A stretch of 7,159 nucleotides of DNA from Chloroflexota bacterium (lineage in GTDB: Bacteria; Chloroflexota; Anaerolineae; J102): the NCBI GenBank assembly GCA_024276255.1, contig JAJRXO010000086.1, positions 1 to 7,159 of the forward strand, given 5' to 3'. Each line of letters begins with the position of its first letter. Within the stretch, counting starts at the first letter, position 1. Below the pieces are notes generated by a model. It ran no database searches. It was not told where the DNA came from and saw only the letters and a list, made by a program, of their open reading frames with translations. Made by a program: the position numbers and the translations under genes. This document shows, in pieces, positions 1 through 6,412 of the stretch.

Positions 1-1760
1 CCACGCGGCGCAATCTGGAGCTGGTGGAGACCCTGCGCGACCAGCACCGGCAGGGCTCGCTGCTATGGGTGCTCGATAAGACACGTACGGCCATGGGCGG
101 CCGCCTGCTGCGGCGACGCATCAATCAGCCGCTGCTCGACGTGGCGGCTCTGAACGGCCGTCTGGATGCAGTTGAAGTCTGGGTGAAGGCGGGGCTGGAG
201 CGGGCCGAGCTGCGCGAGCTGCTGCGCGGCATCGGCGACATCGAGCGCTGGACCAATCGCTGCACGCAGAAGATCGCCTTGCCGCGGGATCTGGTGGGGC
301 TGCGCGAAAGCCTGGCCCTGTTGCCCAAAATTCGGGAGATCGCGACCCGCCTGGGACAGGAAGCGGGATTCGATCTGTGCGACGAAGCCCTGCAATTGCT
401 GTCCGCGGCCATTGCCGATGAGCCGCCCGCCACGCTGGCCACGGGCGGCGTGATCCGCCCCGGATACAATGCCGAGCTGGATACCATCACCGCTGCAGCC
501 AAAGATGCCCGCGCCTACATTGCCGGTCTTGAAAAACGCGAACGCGCCCGCACCGGCATACAGAAGCTCAAGGTGGGCTACAACAAGGTCTTTGGCTACT
601 ATCTCGAGGTCACCAAAGCCAATGTCGACCGCGTGCCCGATGATTATATCCGCAAGCAAACCCTGGTCAATGCCGAGCGCTACATCACGCCCGAGCTCAA
701 AGAATACGAATCCCTGATCCTCAACGCCCAGGAACGCCTGCTCGATCTGGAAACCCAGATCTATCGCGGCGTGGTCAATCAGATCGCCGACATGGCGCCC
801 CGCCTGCTGCAAACGGCCCAGGCCATCGCCCGCCTGGATGTGCACAGCGCCCTGGCCGAGGTGGCGGTGAACAATCGCTATGTACGCCCACACCTGGCTG
901 ATGATCTGGTGCTCGATATCCGCGGCGGCCGGCATCCGGTGGTCGAGCTCACCCAGAGCACGGAACCATTTACACCCAACAATACCTATCTCGACGCCGA
1001 CAATGCCGTGGTCATCCTCACCGGCCCCAACATGGGGGGCAAGTCGACTTTTCTGCGGCAGACGGCGCTGATTACCCTCATGGCGCAGATCGGTTCCTTT
1101 GTGCCGGCCGACAGCGCGCACATCGGACTTGTCGATCGAATCTTCACCCGCATCGGCGCCCAGGATGAACTGCACAGAGGACAATCCACCTTCATGGTGG
1201 AGATGATCGAGACGGCCAATATCCTCAACCATGCCACGCCCCGCTCCCTGCTGATCCTGGATGAGCTGGGCCGCGGCACCAGCACCTACGATGGCATGGC
1301 CATCGCCTGGGCTGTGATCGAATTCATCCACAGCCACCCCAACCTGCGCTCTCGGACCCTGTTTGCCACGCACTATCACGAGCTGACCATTCTGGCCGAA
1401 CGCCTGCCGCACGTGGTCAACCAGCATGTGGCTGTGGCCGAGCAGGGAGACACCGTGGTCTTTTTGCATGAAATCCGCCCCGGCGGCGCCGACAAATCTT
1501 ATGGCATCCACGTGGCCCAACTGGCCGGCCTGCCCCGACAGGTGATCACCCGCGCTAACGAGATCATGCAGCAACTGGAGCGTCAGTCTGCGGAAAACGA
1601 CACCCTCAGTCTGGATGCCAGCCCGATGCAGCTGGATCTATTCAACGAAGGCCCGGATCCGATACGGCAGGAAATCGAAAACGTGGATGTAAACACCATG
1701 ACCCCCCTGGAAGCCCTGAATTTCCTGTTCACCCTGCAGCAAAAAGCGCGGCGTCAGTAG
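1..1760 (+). CDS. mutS: DNA mismatch repair protein MutS (5'-truncated by the window)
   Basis: MutS binds base mismatches and small loops in DNA and uses ATP to start mismatch repair with MutL. The first complete codon is at base 3 and 585 residues are visible. Bacterial MutS is usually about 850-900 residues, so the N-terminal mismatch-reading domain (with its F-x-E motif) and most of the connector lie outside the window. Seen in order: the core/lever region beginning TRRNLEL; the clamp at about 540-720, with LKVGYNKVFGYYLEVT and VPDDYIRKQTLVNAERY; the ATPase with Walker A GPNMGGKST (1023-1049), the STFMVEM signature, Walker B LLILDELGRG (aspartate at 1260) and the FATHYHEL switch. The tail has the expected DLF and ALNFLFTLQQ stretches. 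There is no frameshift and all ATPase residues are intact. It lies convergent to the - strand genes. Identification is certain. The MutS1 rather than MutS2 class follows from the clamp and the absence of a Smr domain. Confidence 0.98.
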   Translation, partial: TRRNLELVETLRDQHRQGSLLWVLDKTRTAMGGRLLRRRINQPLLDVAALNGRLDAVEVWVKAGLERAELRELLRGIGDIERWTNRCTQKIALPRDLVGLRESLALLPKIREIATRLGQEAGFDLCDEALQLLSAAIADEPPATLATGGVIRPGYNAELDTITAAAKDARAYIAGLEKRERARTGIQKLKVGYNKVFGYYLEVTKANVDRVPDDYIRKQTLVNAERYITPELKEYESLILNAQERLLDLETQIYRGVVNQIADMAPRLLQTAQAIARLDVHSALAEVAVNNRYVRPHLADDLVLDIRGGRHPVVELTQSTEPFTPNNTYLDADNAVVILTGPNMGGKSTFLRQTALITLMAQIGSFVPADSAHIGLVDRIFTRIGAQDELHRGQSTFMVEMIETANILNHATPRSLLILDELGRGTSTYDGMAIAWAVIEFIHSHPNLRSRTLFATHYHELTILAERLPHVVNQHVAVAEQGDTVVFLHEIRPGGADKSYGIHVAQLAGLPRQVITRANEIMQQLERQSAENDTLSLDASPMQLDLFNEGPDPIRQEIENVDVNTMTPLEALNFLFTLQQKARRQ

Positions 1761-1780
1761 GGGCGGCGCCCGTCTTTCCC

Positions 1781-2089
1781 ATGCCCTCATCTACAGCACC
1801 CGAGTTGCACATTGACGCCGCTCAGCGAACAGTGGAATGGCAGGTGTGGCGCTCAACGCCGCAGCGGAGCCTGTACTTTGCCTGGGGTACGCTGAAACGA
1901 CTGGACGAGACCGGACAGGGCATCGTGGTCACAGTTCGGGCCAATGCCTCTTTCACGCTGATCATGCATCTGCCCCACATGACCTTTGTGGAGCCCGTCA
2001 CGCCGGGGACACATCATTTTGTGCTCACCCATCTTGATCGCAACAACGTCAACCTGGAGGCAGGCGATAACTGGGGGGCAGATTTATGA
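1781..2089 (+). CDS. Hypothetical protein, 102 residues, downstream of mutS
   Basis: I do not recognise this family. The gene starts 20 bp after the mutS stop on the same strand, so it could be co-transcribed with mutS. I see no good Shine-Dalgarno sequence before the ATG at 1781. The protein has no cysteine, no signal peptide and no membrane helix. It alternates short hydrophobic and polar runs (for example GIVVTVRANASFTLIMHL), which suggests a small mostly beta-sheet soluble protein, and it is fairly rich in Trp, His and Thr. Its stop overlaps the end of the opposite-strand anti-sigma gene by 6 bp. That it is real rests on the uninterrupted frame, its position and a plausible composition. 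Shorter overlapping frames in the same region look worse. Confidence 0.55.
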   Translation: MPSSTAPELHIDAAQRTVEWQVWRSTPQRSLYFAWGTLKRLDETGQGIVVTVRANASFTLIMHLPHMTFVEPVTPGTHHFVLTHLDRNNVNLEAGDNWGADL

Positions 2090-2359
2090 TCCGGCCGGAG
2101 TCTCCGGGACCGCCAACACCGCCAGCAAAGCCTCATATTCCTCGCGGCATTCCGGGCAGATGTGCAAATGATGCGCCATCTGCGGCATCAGGCCCTCAAC
2201 ATTCTCTCCGTTGCGCTTCAACTCGGTGTAGTAATCCATTAATTCATACACTTCATCGCAGGTAAGCTCGCGCTCTCGGGTGAGCGACAGCATACGCAGC
2301 AATTTTTGCATCAAACTGGGTTGCGGGGGAGGGGTCGTCCCTGATTGGGTCATCATCAT
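2084..2359 (-). CDS. Zinc-binding anti-sigma factor (ZAS-type), cytoplasmic
   Basis: This 91-residue protein most likely holds the sigma factor encoded just upstream inactive. It carries the zinc-binding anti-sigma pattern: an upstream Cys34 (LTCDEVYELMDYY), then H64-x3-C68-x2-C71 in HHLHICPECREEY. This is the HxxxCxxC signature of ZAS/zf-HC2 anti-sigma factors. There is no transmembrane segment, so it should be a soluble, cytoplasmic regulator; some ZAS proteins of this kind respond to redox, but that is not shown here. The residues before Cys34 are Pro- and Thr-rich, then basic and helical. The gene begins with three ATG codons in a row (2359, 2356, 2353), none with a clear ribosome binding site, so the exact start is uncertain. 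It follows the sigma gene by 62 bp in the same direction and its end overlaps the converging 102-residue gene. Confidence 0.8.
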   Translation of the reverse strand: MMMTQSGTTPPPQPSLMQKLLRMLSLTRERELTCDEVYELMDYYTELKRNGENVEGLMPQMAHHLHICPECREEYEALLAVLAVPETPAGS

Positions 2360-2421
2360 AAGATTTAGATGGCGTGAGCGGTGGTTCTATTACCTGCAAA
2401 ATGATAAACAGATGAGAAAAA

Positions 2422-3060
2422 TCAGCGAAAGGCGCTCAGGGCCTCTTCGGGGCTGATGCCTCGTTCGAGCAAACGCTCTTTCAGGCGCTTGCGGCCGTCA
2501 TGGATCAGCTTGTACAGGGCATTGGTGTTGGTCTTCATCTGTTCGGCCAGCACGGCAATGGGCACACCCATCACCAGCCGCGAATAAAGGGCCAGGCGTT
2601 GCCTGTCACTGAGCTCGTTCTGCATTACATCCATCACAATAGACACGATCTGTTTCTGGATAGCCTCGGATTCGGGCGAACGCTGATCATTGCTGAGAAA
2701 AGAGGGCTCGAATGCGCCGTCCTGAGTGAGCTCATCCAGCGACAGATCGCGCCAGCGCACCCGTCGCATCTCGCCCAGCGCCTGATGCACCGCGATCTTC
2801 GCTGCCCAGGTGGTGAACTTGCTGCGACCGGCAAATTGATCGTGCTTTTTCAGGATGATCAGCACACTGTCCTGAGCGAAATCAGCAGCCATCTGCTGCA
2901 ACTCGTCGCCGGCAACCCGCGTCAGGTCGTTGCGTTCGCGCAGGTAAAAGAACAGTCTGCGCTCGAGCCAGGTCGTGAGGTCCTTAATGGCCGCGTCACG
3001 GGCTGCACCCTCGCTACTCAAATCGGCTATCCATTGTTCATTGCTGCGATCAATGATCAT
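2422..3060 (-). CDS. ECF-type RNA polymerase sigma factor (sigma-70 family)
   Basis: The product (212 residues) directs RNA polymerase to a specific promoter set. Sigma region 2 spans about residues 57-104, with the helix DFAQDSVLIILKKHDQF and the core FTTWAAKIAVHQALGEMRR, the segment that contacts core polymerase and melts the -10 element. Region 4 spans about 148-197: LSDRQRLALYSRLVMGVPI followed by the helix-turn-helix LAEQMKTNTNALYKLIHDGRKRL, which reads the -35 element. Region 1 and a full region 3 are absent, as expected for group 4 (ECF) factors. The N-terminal part (about 55 residues) is longer than in many ECF factors. The start at 3060 is supported by AGGA (3069-3072) at 8 nt spacing. 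It lies 41 bp after the kinase stop and 62 bp before its probable anti-sigma gene. I cannot assign it to a numbered ECF group. Confidence 0.92.
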   Translation of the reverse strand: MIIDRSNEQWIADLSSEGAARDAAIKDLTTWLERRLFFYLRERNDLTRVAGDELQQMAADFAQDSVLIILKKHDQFAGRSKFTTWAAKIAVHQALGEMRRVRWRDLSLDELTQDGAFEPSFLSNDQRSPESEAIQKQIVSIVMDVMQNELSDRQRLALYSRLVMGVPIAVLAEQMKTNTNALYKLIHDGRKRLKERLLERGISPEEALSAFR

Positions 3061-3101
3061 ACAAACATTCCTGCTCTTGGCGGAAAATAAACGATGACGG
3101 C

Positions 3102-3755
3102 CTACAGGTCATCGCCATTGGGGAAGACAACGTGTTCCTTGCCTGCCAGTTTGTCTTGCATGCGTTCGATGACAATGTCGAGATGCTGGGGTTTGTGCAC
3201 GAAGTCGAGGTCCTGGGAGGGGATAGTGAGCACGGGGCAGAGATCAAATTCGTGCATCCACTCCGTATAAAATGAATCGAGCAGGCGCAGATAATCGGCC
3301 GATATCCCGCTTTCGATGGCACGCGCCCGCTGGCGGATGCGTTGCATCAACACGGAAACCGGCGCCTTCAGGTAGAGCAGAAGATCGGGCCGCGGCAGGT
3401 TGGCCAGTACCAGATCGTAAATCTGCCGATATGCCAGCACATCACGTTCGCTCAGGTTCCCCATATGATGCAATGCTCGCACAAAGATGTGGGCATCTTC
3501 ATAGATACTACGGTCGGCAATGGCCGACTGTGGCGAGAGGGCCAGCATGCGGTGTTGTTTCGCACGATGCCCCAAAAAGAAGACCTGCAGATGAAATGAC
3601 CACTGGTGCATCTCTTCATAGAAATCGGCGAGATAGGGATTATCGACCACCGAGTCGAAGCTGGTTTGCCAGCCCAGCCGGGCGCCAATACGTTCAGTGA
3701 GCGAGGTCTTGCCGGCGCCGATGTTGCCGGCTACAAGCACAAAACGTTTAGTCAT
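3102..3755 (-). CDS. Deoxynucleoside kinase (dNK family; dAdo/dGuo/dCyd kinase type)
   Basis: The enzyme phosphorylates deoxynucleosides to 5'-monophosphates, the first step of cytoplasmic deoxynucleotide salvage. The P-loop GNIGAGKT is at residues 10-17, the substrate-side segment DNPYLADFY at 38-46, the DRSIYEDAHIF motif at 81-91 (the family's E/D-R-S motif) and the arginine-rich lid RQRARAIE at 141-148. At 217 residues it has the family's usual length. The frame is open upstream to an ATG at 3842, but I choose the ATG at 3755. Family members begin a few residues before the P-loop strand (MTKRFVLVAGNIGAGK), and the extra 29 residues look like untranslated leader that overlaps a promoter candidate. 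No good Shine-Dalgarno is visible before 3755. Whether it prefers deoxyadenosine, deoxyguanosine or deoxycytidine cannot be read reliably from the sequence. Confidence 0.9.
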   Translation of the reverse strand: MTKRFVLVAGNIGAGKTSLTERIGARLGWQTSFDSVVDNPYLADFYEEMHQWSFHLQVFFLGHRAKQHRMLALSPQSAIADRSIYEDAHIFVRALHHMGNLSERDVLAYRQIYDLVLANLPRPDLLLYLKAPVSVLMQRIRQRARAIESGISADYLRLLDSFYTEWMHEFDLCPVLTIPSQDLDFVHKPQHLDIVIERMQDKLAGKEHVVFPNGDDL

Positions 3756-3813
3756 AGGAAACGCAGATACAGGGGTGTGGGAGGATACAAGATAAGGCAG
3801 CCATGAGGGTGTC

Positions 3814-3842
3814 AGTGTACAGCAATTGATGCGATTCAGCAA
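3814..3842 (-). promoter_or_regulatory. Candidate sigma-70-type promoter for the kinase (and perhaps sigma/anti-sigma)
   Basis: On the - strand, TTGCTG (3837-3842) and TACACT (3814-3819) are separated by exactly 17 bp, a reasonable match to the housekeeping -35/-10 pattern. Transcription would begin near 3807, giving a leader of about 50 nt before the kinase ATG at 3755. It lies in the 104-bp gap after the HgcAB-like gene, the largest gap within the - strand gene series, so it may separate two transcription units. The match is by eye and not unique to promoters. Confidence 0.4.
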
Positions 3843-3859
3843 CAGCCTGTACCACTCGC

Positions 3860-5008
3860 TTAAGCTGCTCGCTGCGCCCGCTGTCCCATCAAATTAAGCT
3901 TGTACGTACGGATTACATCGGGCGAAATGGTGTCGCCATCAGGCGTCACGAAGCTGAGGGCATCGAAGGGGCACTGCACGATGCAGGCGCCGCACTGCAC
4001 ACAGGCGTCGGCCCGCGGCCGGGTGGCAAGGCGCCGCTCACGATCTACCACAAAGCAATCACGCGGACACACATCCTCACAAAAAGCCGCGCCCCGGCAG
4101 AGGTCTACATCCAGACGCACCTCCCACAGACGGTCTTCGTGCAGGCCGCTCTTGTACAGCGGCGTACTGCCCATCAGATCGATGCTCACCATGACCAGCA
4201 CCAGCAAGGAAGCCAGGCCCCCGCGTAACAAAGGCTCGGCAGTCAGGTTGCCGTGCCAGGCCAGCCAACCGGTCAGCCCCACCATCACCAGCACCCAGAG
4301 CAGCAAGGGCACCCCAAAACGACCAAAATCAAAGAACACGAAACCGGTATGCTTTTGTTTGCCGTTGAGGAAGCGCTCGTACCAGGGGAACGCCAGGAAC
4401 ACCAGTATCGATGTGGCCCATACCAGCCCGATCAGCGGCCATAGCGCCTGTGGCCACAACAGCCAGGCCAGAAGCGCCGTGACCAGCGAGATGGGAAAAG
4501 CCCAGGCAATCGCCATTTCCAGGCGCCGCAGCCAGGGAAAGGTCACCTGACGCATGGCGGGGGTTTTGTGTTGCCCGGCGGCCAGAAACGCCGGGATGTC
4601 CCGCGCTTCTACGGGCCCCCAAACGACCTGCCAGTGCGTTTGCTGTCGGATGCGCTTGCCTTCGATGCCGGTCGCTGCCAGCTGGGGCAGGATCAGGCGC
4701 CGGTGTTGCACTTTATCGGCGATGCCGCTGGTTTTCAGCACCGAGATCACAGCATGGTTGCTGAGCAGACCTCCGGTGGCCGCGCACCAAACGTTCACCC
4801 CCCGGCTATTGGCCACCAACAGCCAGCAGTCGATCCCGCGCAGGGCTCTCTTCACCCGGCGTACGGTGAGATCGAAATTGCAGGTGAGCAGCACCGGTGA
4901 CTCGGGACCCGGTTCGCCGATGGCAACCAGGCCCGTGCGCGCCGGAAAAGGCAACATGCGCAAACAGGTCTGCAGGATCGTTGCCAGCCAGAATTGAAGC
5001 TGTAACAT
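3860..5008 (-). CDS. HgcA-HgcB-like fusion: corrinoid-binding membrane protein with C-terminal ferredoxin domain
   Basis: A 382-residue fusion. Residues about 25-160 resemble the corrinoid domain of the mercury methylation protein HgcA, with the cap-helix motif NVWCAA (72-77; Cys75 would be the lower cobalt ligand), HRRLILPQL (102-110) and VVWGPVEARDIPAFLAAG (128-145). About four hydrophobic helices follow (166-185, 188-208, 232-251, 261-279), and MGSTPLYKSG (279-288) resembles the HgcA C-terminus. Residues 300-350 form an HgcB-like ferredoxin. Its second motif is complete (C336-x2-C339-x2-C342-x3-C346-P). The first has Ala307 in place of the second Cys (C304, A307, C310, C314). In HgcAB the corrinoid carries a methyl group and HgcB supplies low-potential electrons. 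Differences from true HgcAB: TGG instead of GKG after NVWCAA, and no C-terminal cysteine pair. Mercury methylation is therefore doubtful and the real substrate is unknown. The start at 5008 is set by a strong ribosome binding site; the longer frame from 5071 would overlap the upstream gene. It is the last gene of a three-gene cluster. Confidence 0.87.
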   Translation of the reverse strand: MLQLQFWLATILQTCLRMLPFPARTGLVAIGEPGPESPVLLTCNFDLTVRRVKRALRGIDCWLLVANSRGVNVWCAATGGLLSNHAVISVLKTSGIADKVQHRRLILPQLAATGIEGKRIRQQTHWQVVWGPVEARDIPAFLAAGQHKTPAMRQVTFPWLRRLEMAIAWAFPISLVTALLAWLLWPQALWPLIGLVWATSILVFLAFPWYERFLNGKQKHTGFVFFDFGRFGVPLLLWVLVMVGLTGWLAWHGNLTAEPLLRGGLASLLVLVMVSIDLMGSTPLYKSGLHEDRLWEVRLDVDLCRGAAFCEDVCPRDCFVVDRERRLATRPRADACVQCGACIVQCPFDALSFVTPDGDTISPDVIRTYKLNLMGQRAQRAA

Positions 5009-5015
5009 GGGATTG

Positions 5016-5022
5016 CCTCCCC
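5016..5022 (-). promoter_or_regulatory. Ribosome binding site fixing the start of the HgcAB-like gene
   Basis: The - strand reads GGGGAGG here, 7 nt before the ATG at 5008. This is the strongest Shine-Dalgarno match in the window and falls in the 28-bp gap after the methyltransferase stop. It rules in favour of ATG 5008 over the in-frame ATG at 5071, which lies inside the methyltransferase gene. Confidence 0.8.
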
Positions 5023-5036
5023 AATGATGAGCTCTC

Positions 5037-5687
5037 TCAGCCCGTTTCGGCCACGAGGGCTGTGAAATCATGCAAGCTATTGCGATAACGCTGTCGAATC
5101 GTAAAACCGGCGTGTTCGACCAGTTGTGGCAATTGTGCCACGGGCCTGGTAGTTGTTTGCGTGAGCAGATATGTGATCACGACCAGGGGCAGGCGAATCA
5201 GGGCGTGCAGCAAACGGCGGCCGGGATGCGCTGGCAGGGTTTCATCTGCCAGCAACAACAGTCCTCCGGGGCGCAACAAACGCCGGGCCTCGGCCAGTGC
5301 ATAACGGCGCTCGTCGGACGACAACTCCGAAAAGCACAGGCCGCTCATCACCACATCGAAACTGGCCGCGGGCTCACTCTCCAGCTCGGCCACGCCCAGC
5401 TCCCGCAACTCCACCTGCTCGTTCAGTCCGGCCGCGGTCAGGCGCTGCTGAGCGATCGAGAGCATCTGGGGATTGATATCAATGCCGATTACGGTGGCGC
5501 CGCGGGCGGCCGCGCGCAATGTGAGAGCGCCGGTGCCGCAACCAATATCGAGTACACGCTGACCAGCCTGAATATGGTCGGCCAGAAAGTCGTACGCCTT
5601 GTCCACGCTGCCGCGTGTGAGCAGGCGAATGCCTTTATCGTAACGCTGCGGCGCTGATTCCAGCACCTTCATTAGCACGTAGGTCAT
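5037..5687 (-). CDS. Class I SAM-dependent methyltransferase, probably tied to the corrinoid fusion protein (CpaM-like)
   Basis: A 216-residue methyltransferase of the UbiE/Methyltransf_11 type. The SAM-binding motif I is VLDIGCGTG (45-53), the acidic ribose-binding Asp is D70 in GIDINPQML, and the later strand is LLRPGGLLLLADE (137-149). A hydrophobic stretch at about 161-176 (ALIRLPLVVITYLLTQ) may touch the membrane or a lipophilic substrate. It begins 5 bp after the reductase stop and ends 28 bp before the HgcAB-like start, so the three genes are very likely one transcript and the first two are translationally coupled. From memory, NCBI names a family 'corrinoid protein-associated methyltransferase CpaM' that this resembles; I could not check it. 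Its acceptor is unknown. It could methylate the neighbour's cobalt, as SAM does in MetH reactivation, or a small molecule. An alternative start is the ATG at 5672. Confidence 0.88.
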   Translation of the reverse strand: MTYVLMKVLESAPQRYDKGIRLLTRGSVDKAYDFLADHIQAGQRVLDIGCGTGALTLRAAARGATVIGIDINPQMLSIAQQRLTAAGLNEQVELRELGVAELESEPAASFDVVMSGLCFSELSSDERRYALAEARRLLRPGGLLLLADETLPAHPGRRLLHALIRLPLVVITYLLTQTTTRPVAQLPQLVEHAGFTIRQRYRNSLHDFTALVAETG

Positions 5688-5692
5688 GATGA

Positions 5693-6178
5693 TCAGGCCT
5701 GGACATGTAAACGAACAAAGGGAATGTACAGCTCGGCCGCATGGCGATAGGACTCCTCACTGCCATCGACTGTCAGCCCCATCACCCGCGATAGCTGTTG
5801 GGCCGCCAGGGGGTGCTTACGGGCGTATTGCACCATGGCCTCGCCCGATTCCTGGGGCGAAAGCAATTCGGCCCGAGCTCGCATTACCTTGCGCCCGACC
5901 TGAATACGTACCTCAGGCGTCTTCTGCAAATTGCGGTACCAGTCCGAGTTGACGCCGAAGCCCGAAGCAATGAGATAGCTATTACTCTGCGGATCATAGT
6001 CTGCCACTTCCACCACAGCCTGCCGCGGCAGACCTGTTTTACGGCCCACATGGTTCAACAACAGAAAACGCCGGCCAAACAGGAAACCCAGGCCCAGGCG
6101 ATACAGCCAGATGGGCGCCCGCCACAACCAGCGTTGCAAACCGCGGGGTGGACGGCGGCGCGCTGTGCGAAAAGTCAT
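5693..6178 (-). CDS. Nitroreductase/deazaflavin-dependent oxidoreductase family protein (DUF385/DDN-like)
   Basis: A 161-residue protein of the split-beta-barrel family that includes the F420H2-dependent reductase Ddn. Family marks are HVGRKTGLPRQ (43-53), SYLIASGFG (67-75) and SDWYRNLQ (78-85), followed by PEVRIQVG and the helical tail starting LSPQE. The N-terminus is basic with a hydrophobic stretch (about 20-42, WLYRLGLGFLFGRRFLLL), typical of the membrane-associated members. Relatives use F420, some use FMN or heme, so the cofactor here is an inference. The ATG at 6178 is chosen because GAGGTG lies just upstream and the family begins close to this point; the extra 32 residues from an ATG at 6274 do not look like the family. 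It is the first gene of the cluster with the methyltransferase and the HgcAB-like protein and may supply reducing power or modify the same substrate. Confidence 0.87.
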   Translation of the reverse strand: MTFRTARRRPPRGLQRWLWRAPIWLYRLGLGFLFGRRFLLLNHVGRKTGLPRQAVVEVADYDPQSNSYLIASGFGVNSDWYRNLQKTPEVRIQVGRKVMRARAELLSPQESGEAMVQYARKHPLAAQQLSRVMGLTVDGSEESYRHAAELYIPFVRLHVQA

Positions 6179-6182
6179 CTTG

Positions 6183-6188
6183 CACCTC
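6183..6188 (-). promoter_or_regulatory. Ribosome binding site for the deazaflavin-type oxidoreductase
   Basis: The - strand reads GAGGTG, with its GAGG core 6 nt before the ATG at 6178. It decides in favour of this start over the upstream in-frame ATG at 6274. Confidence 0.65.
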
Positions 6189-6307
6189 GAAACAGACAGG
6201 GCAGGTAACCGCTCAGATAGCCCATCATCGAGACACCAAACGAGCCACTCTTCTGGTGAGTCGTATCGGAGCAATTACATGCGTAGATGAAAACTCATTG
6301 TCACCGC

Positions 6308-6316
6308 ATTGTAACA
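6308..6316 (-). promoter_or_regulatory. Candidate extended -10 promoter for the reductase-methyltransferase-HgcAB-like cluster
   Basis: The - strand reads TGTTACAAT, an extended -10 element (TGn plus TACAAT) with no convincing -35. A second candidate is GTGACA (6299-6304) with TGTAAT (6274-6279) at a long 19-bp spacing. Both lie between the tRNA terminator and the first gene, where a promoter is needed because the hairpin at 6376-6403 should end tRNA transcription. The leader would be about 95-125 nt. Confidence 0.33.
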
Positions 6317-6375
6317 CAAAAGTGGAATGGAGGTGCCATCGCTGTCTGGAGGTGGTTAATCCTCATCACACAAAT

Positions 6376-6403
6376 AACGCCCAGGCATTGCTGCCTGGGC
6401 GTT
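6376..6403 (-). terminator. Intrinsic terminator after the tRNA cluster
   Basis: A perfect 12-bp inverted repeat (AACGCCCAGGCA paired with TGCCTGGGCGTT) with a 4-nt loop. In the - strand transcript the loop is GCAA, a stable GNRA tetraloop, and the 3' side runs into TTATTTGTGTG. It sits 9 bp after the last tRNA, so it ends that transcript. The U tract is short and interrupted. Read on the + strand the loop is UUGC and no U run follows, so the - strand reading is preferred. Confidence 0.85.
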
Positions 6404-6412
6404 GTATTCAGG

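Noticed and set aside
63..1574. A 503-codon open frame on the - strand, opposite mutS
   Set aside because: It is the antisense shadow of mutS. The mutS frame carries every family motif, while the antisense translation is rich in Gly, His and Gln without domains. Long antisense frames are common in genes with biased third positions.
1760..1778. Short inverted repeat GGGC-GGC-GCCC after mutS as a terminator
   Set aside because: The stem is only 4 bp, the loop is G/C and only three T follow together; too weak, and a possible co-transcribed gene begins at once.
2500..3090. A 196-codon + strand frame opposite the sigma factor
   Set aside because: It covers the sigma factor gene in antisense, shows no domain, and the sigma frame has clear regions 2 and 4.
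3756..3842. A 29-residue N-terminal extension of the kinase
   Set aside because: It does not match the family, overlaps a promoter candidate, and family members start just before the P-loop strand.
5070..5657. A 195-codon + strand frame opposite the methyltransferase
   Set aside because: The translation is Gln/Gly-rich with no motif; the - strand frame has a complete SAM-binding motif.
6179..6274. A 32-residue N-terminal extension of the deazaflavin-type oxidoreductase
   Set aside because: It does not look like the family, and a good ribosome binding site precedes the ATG at 6178.
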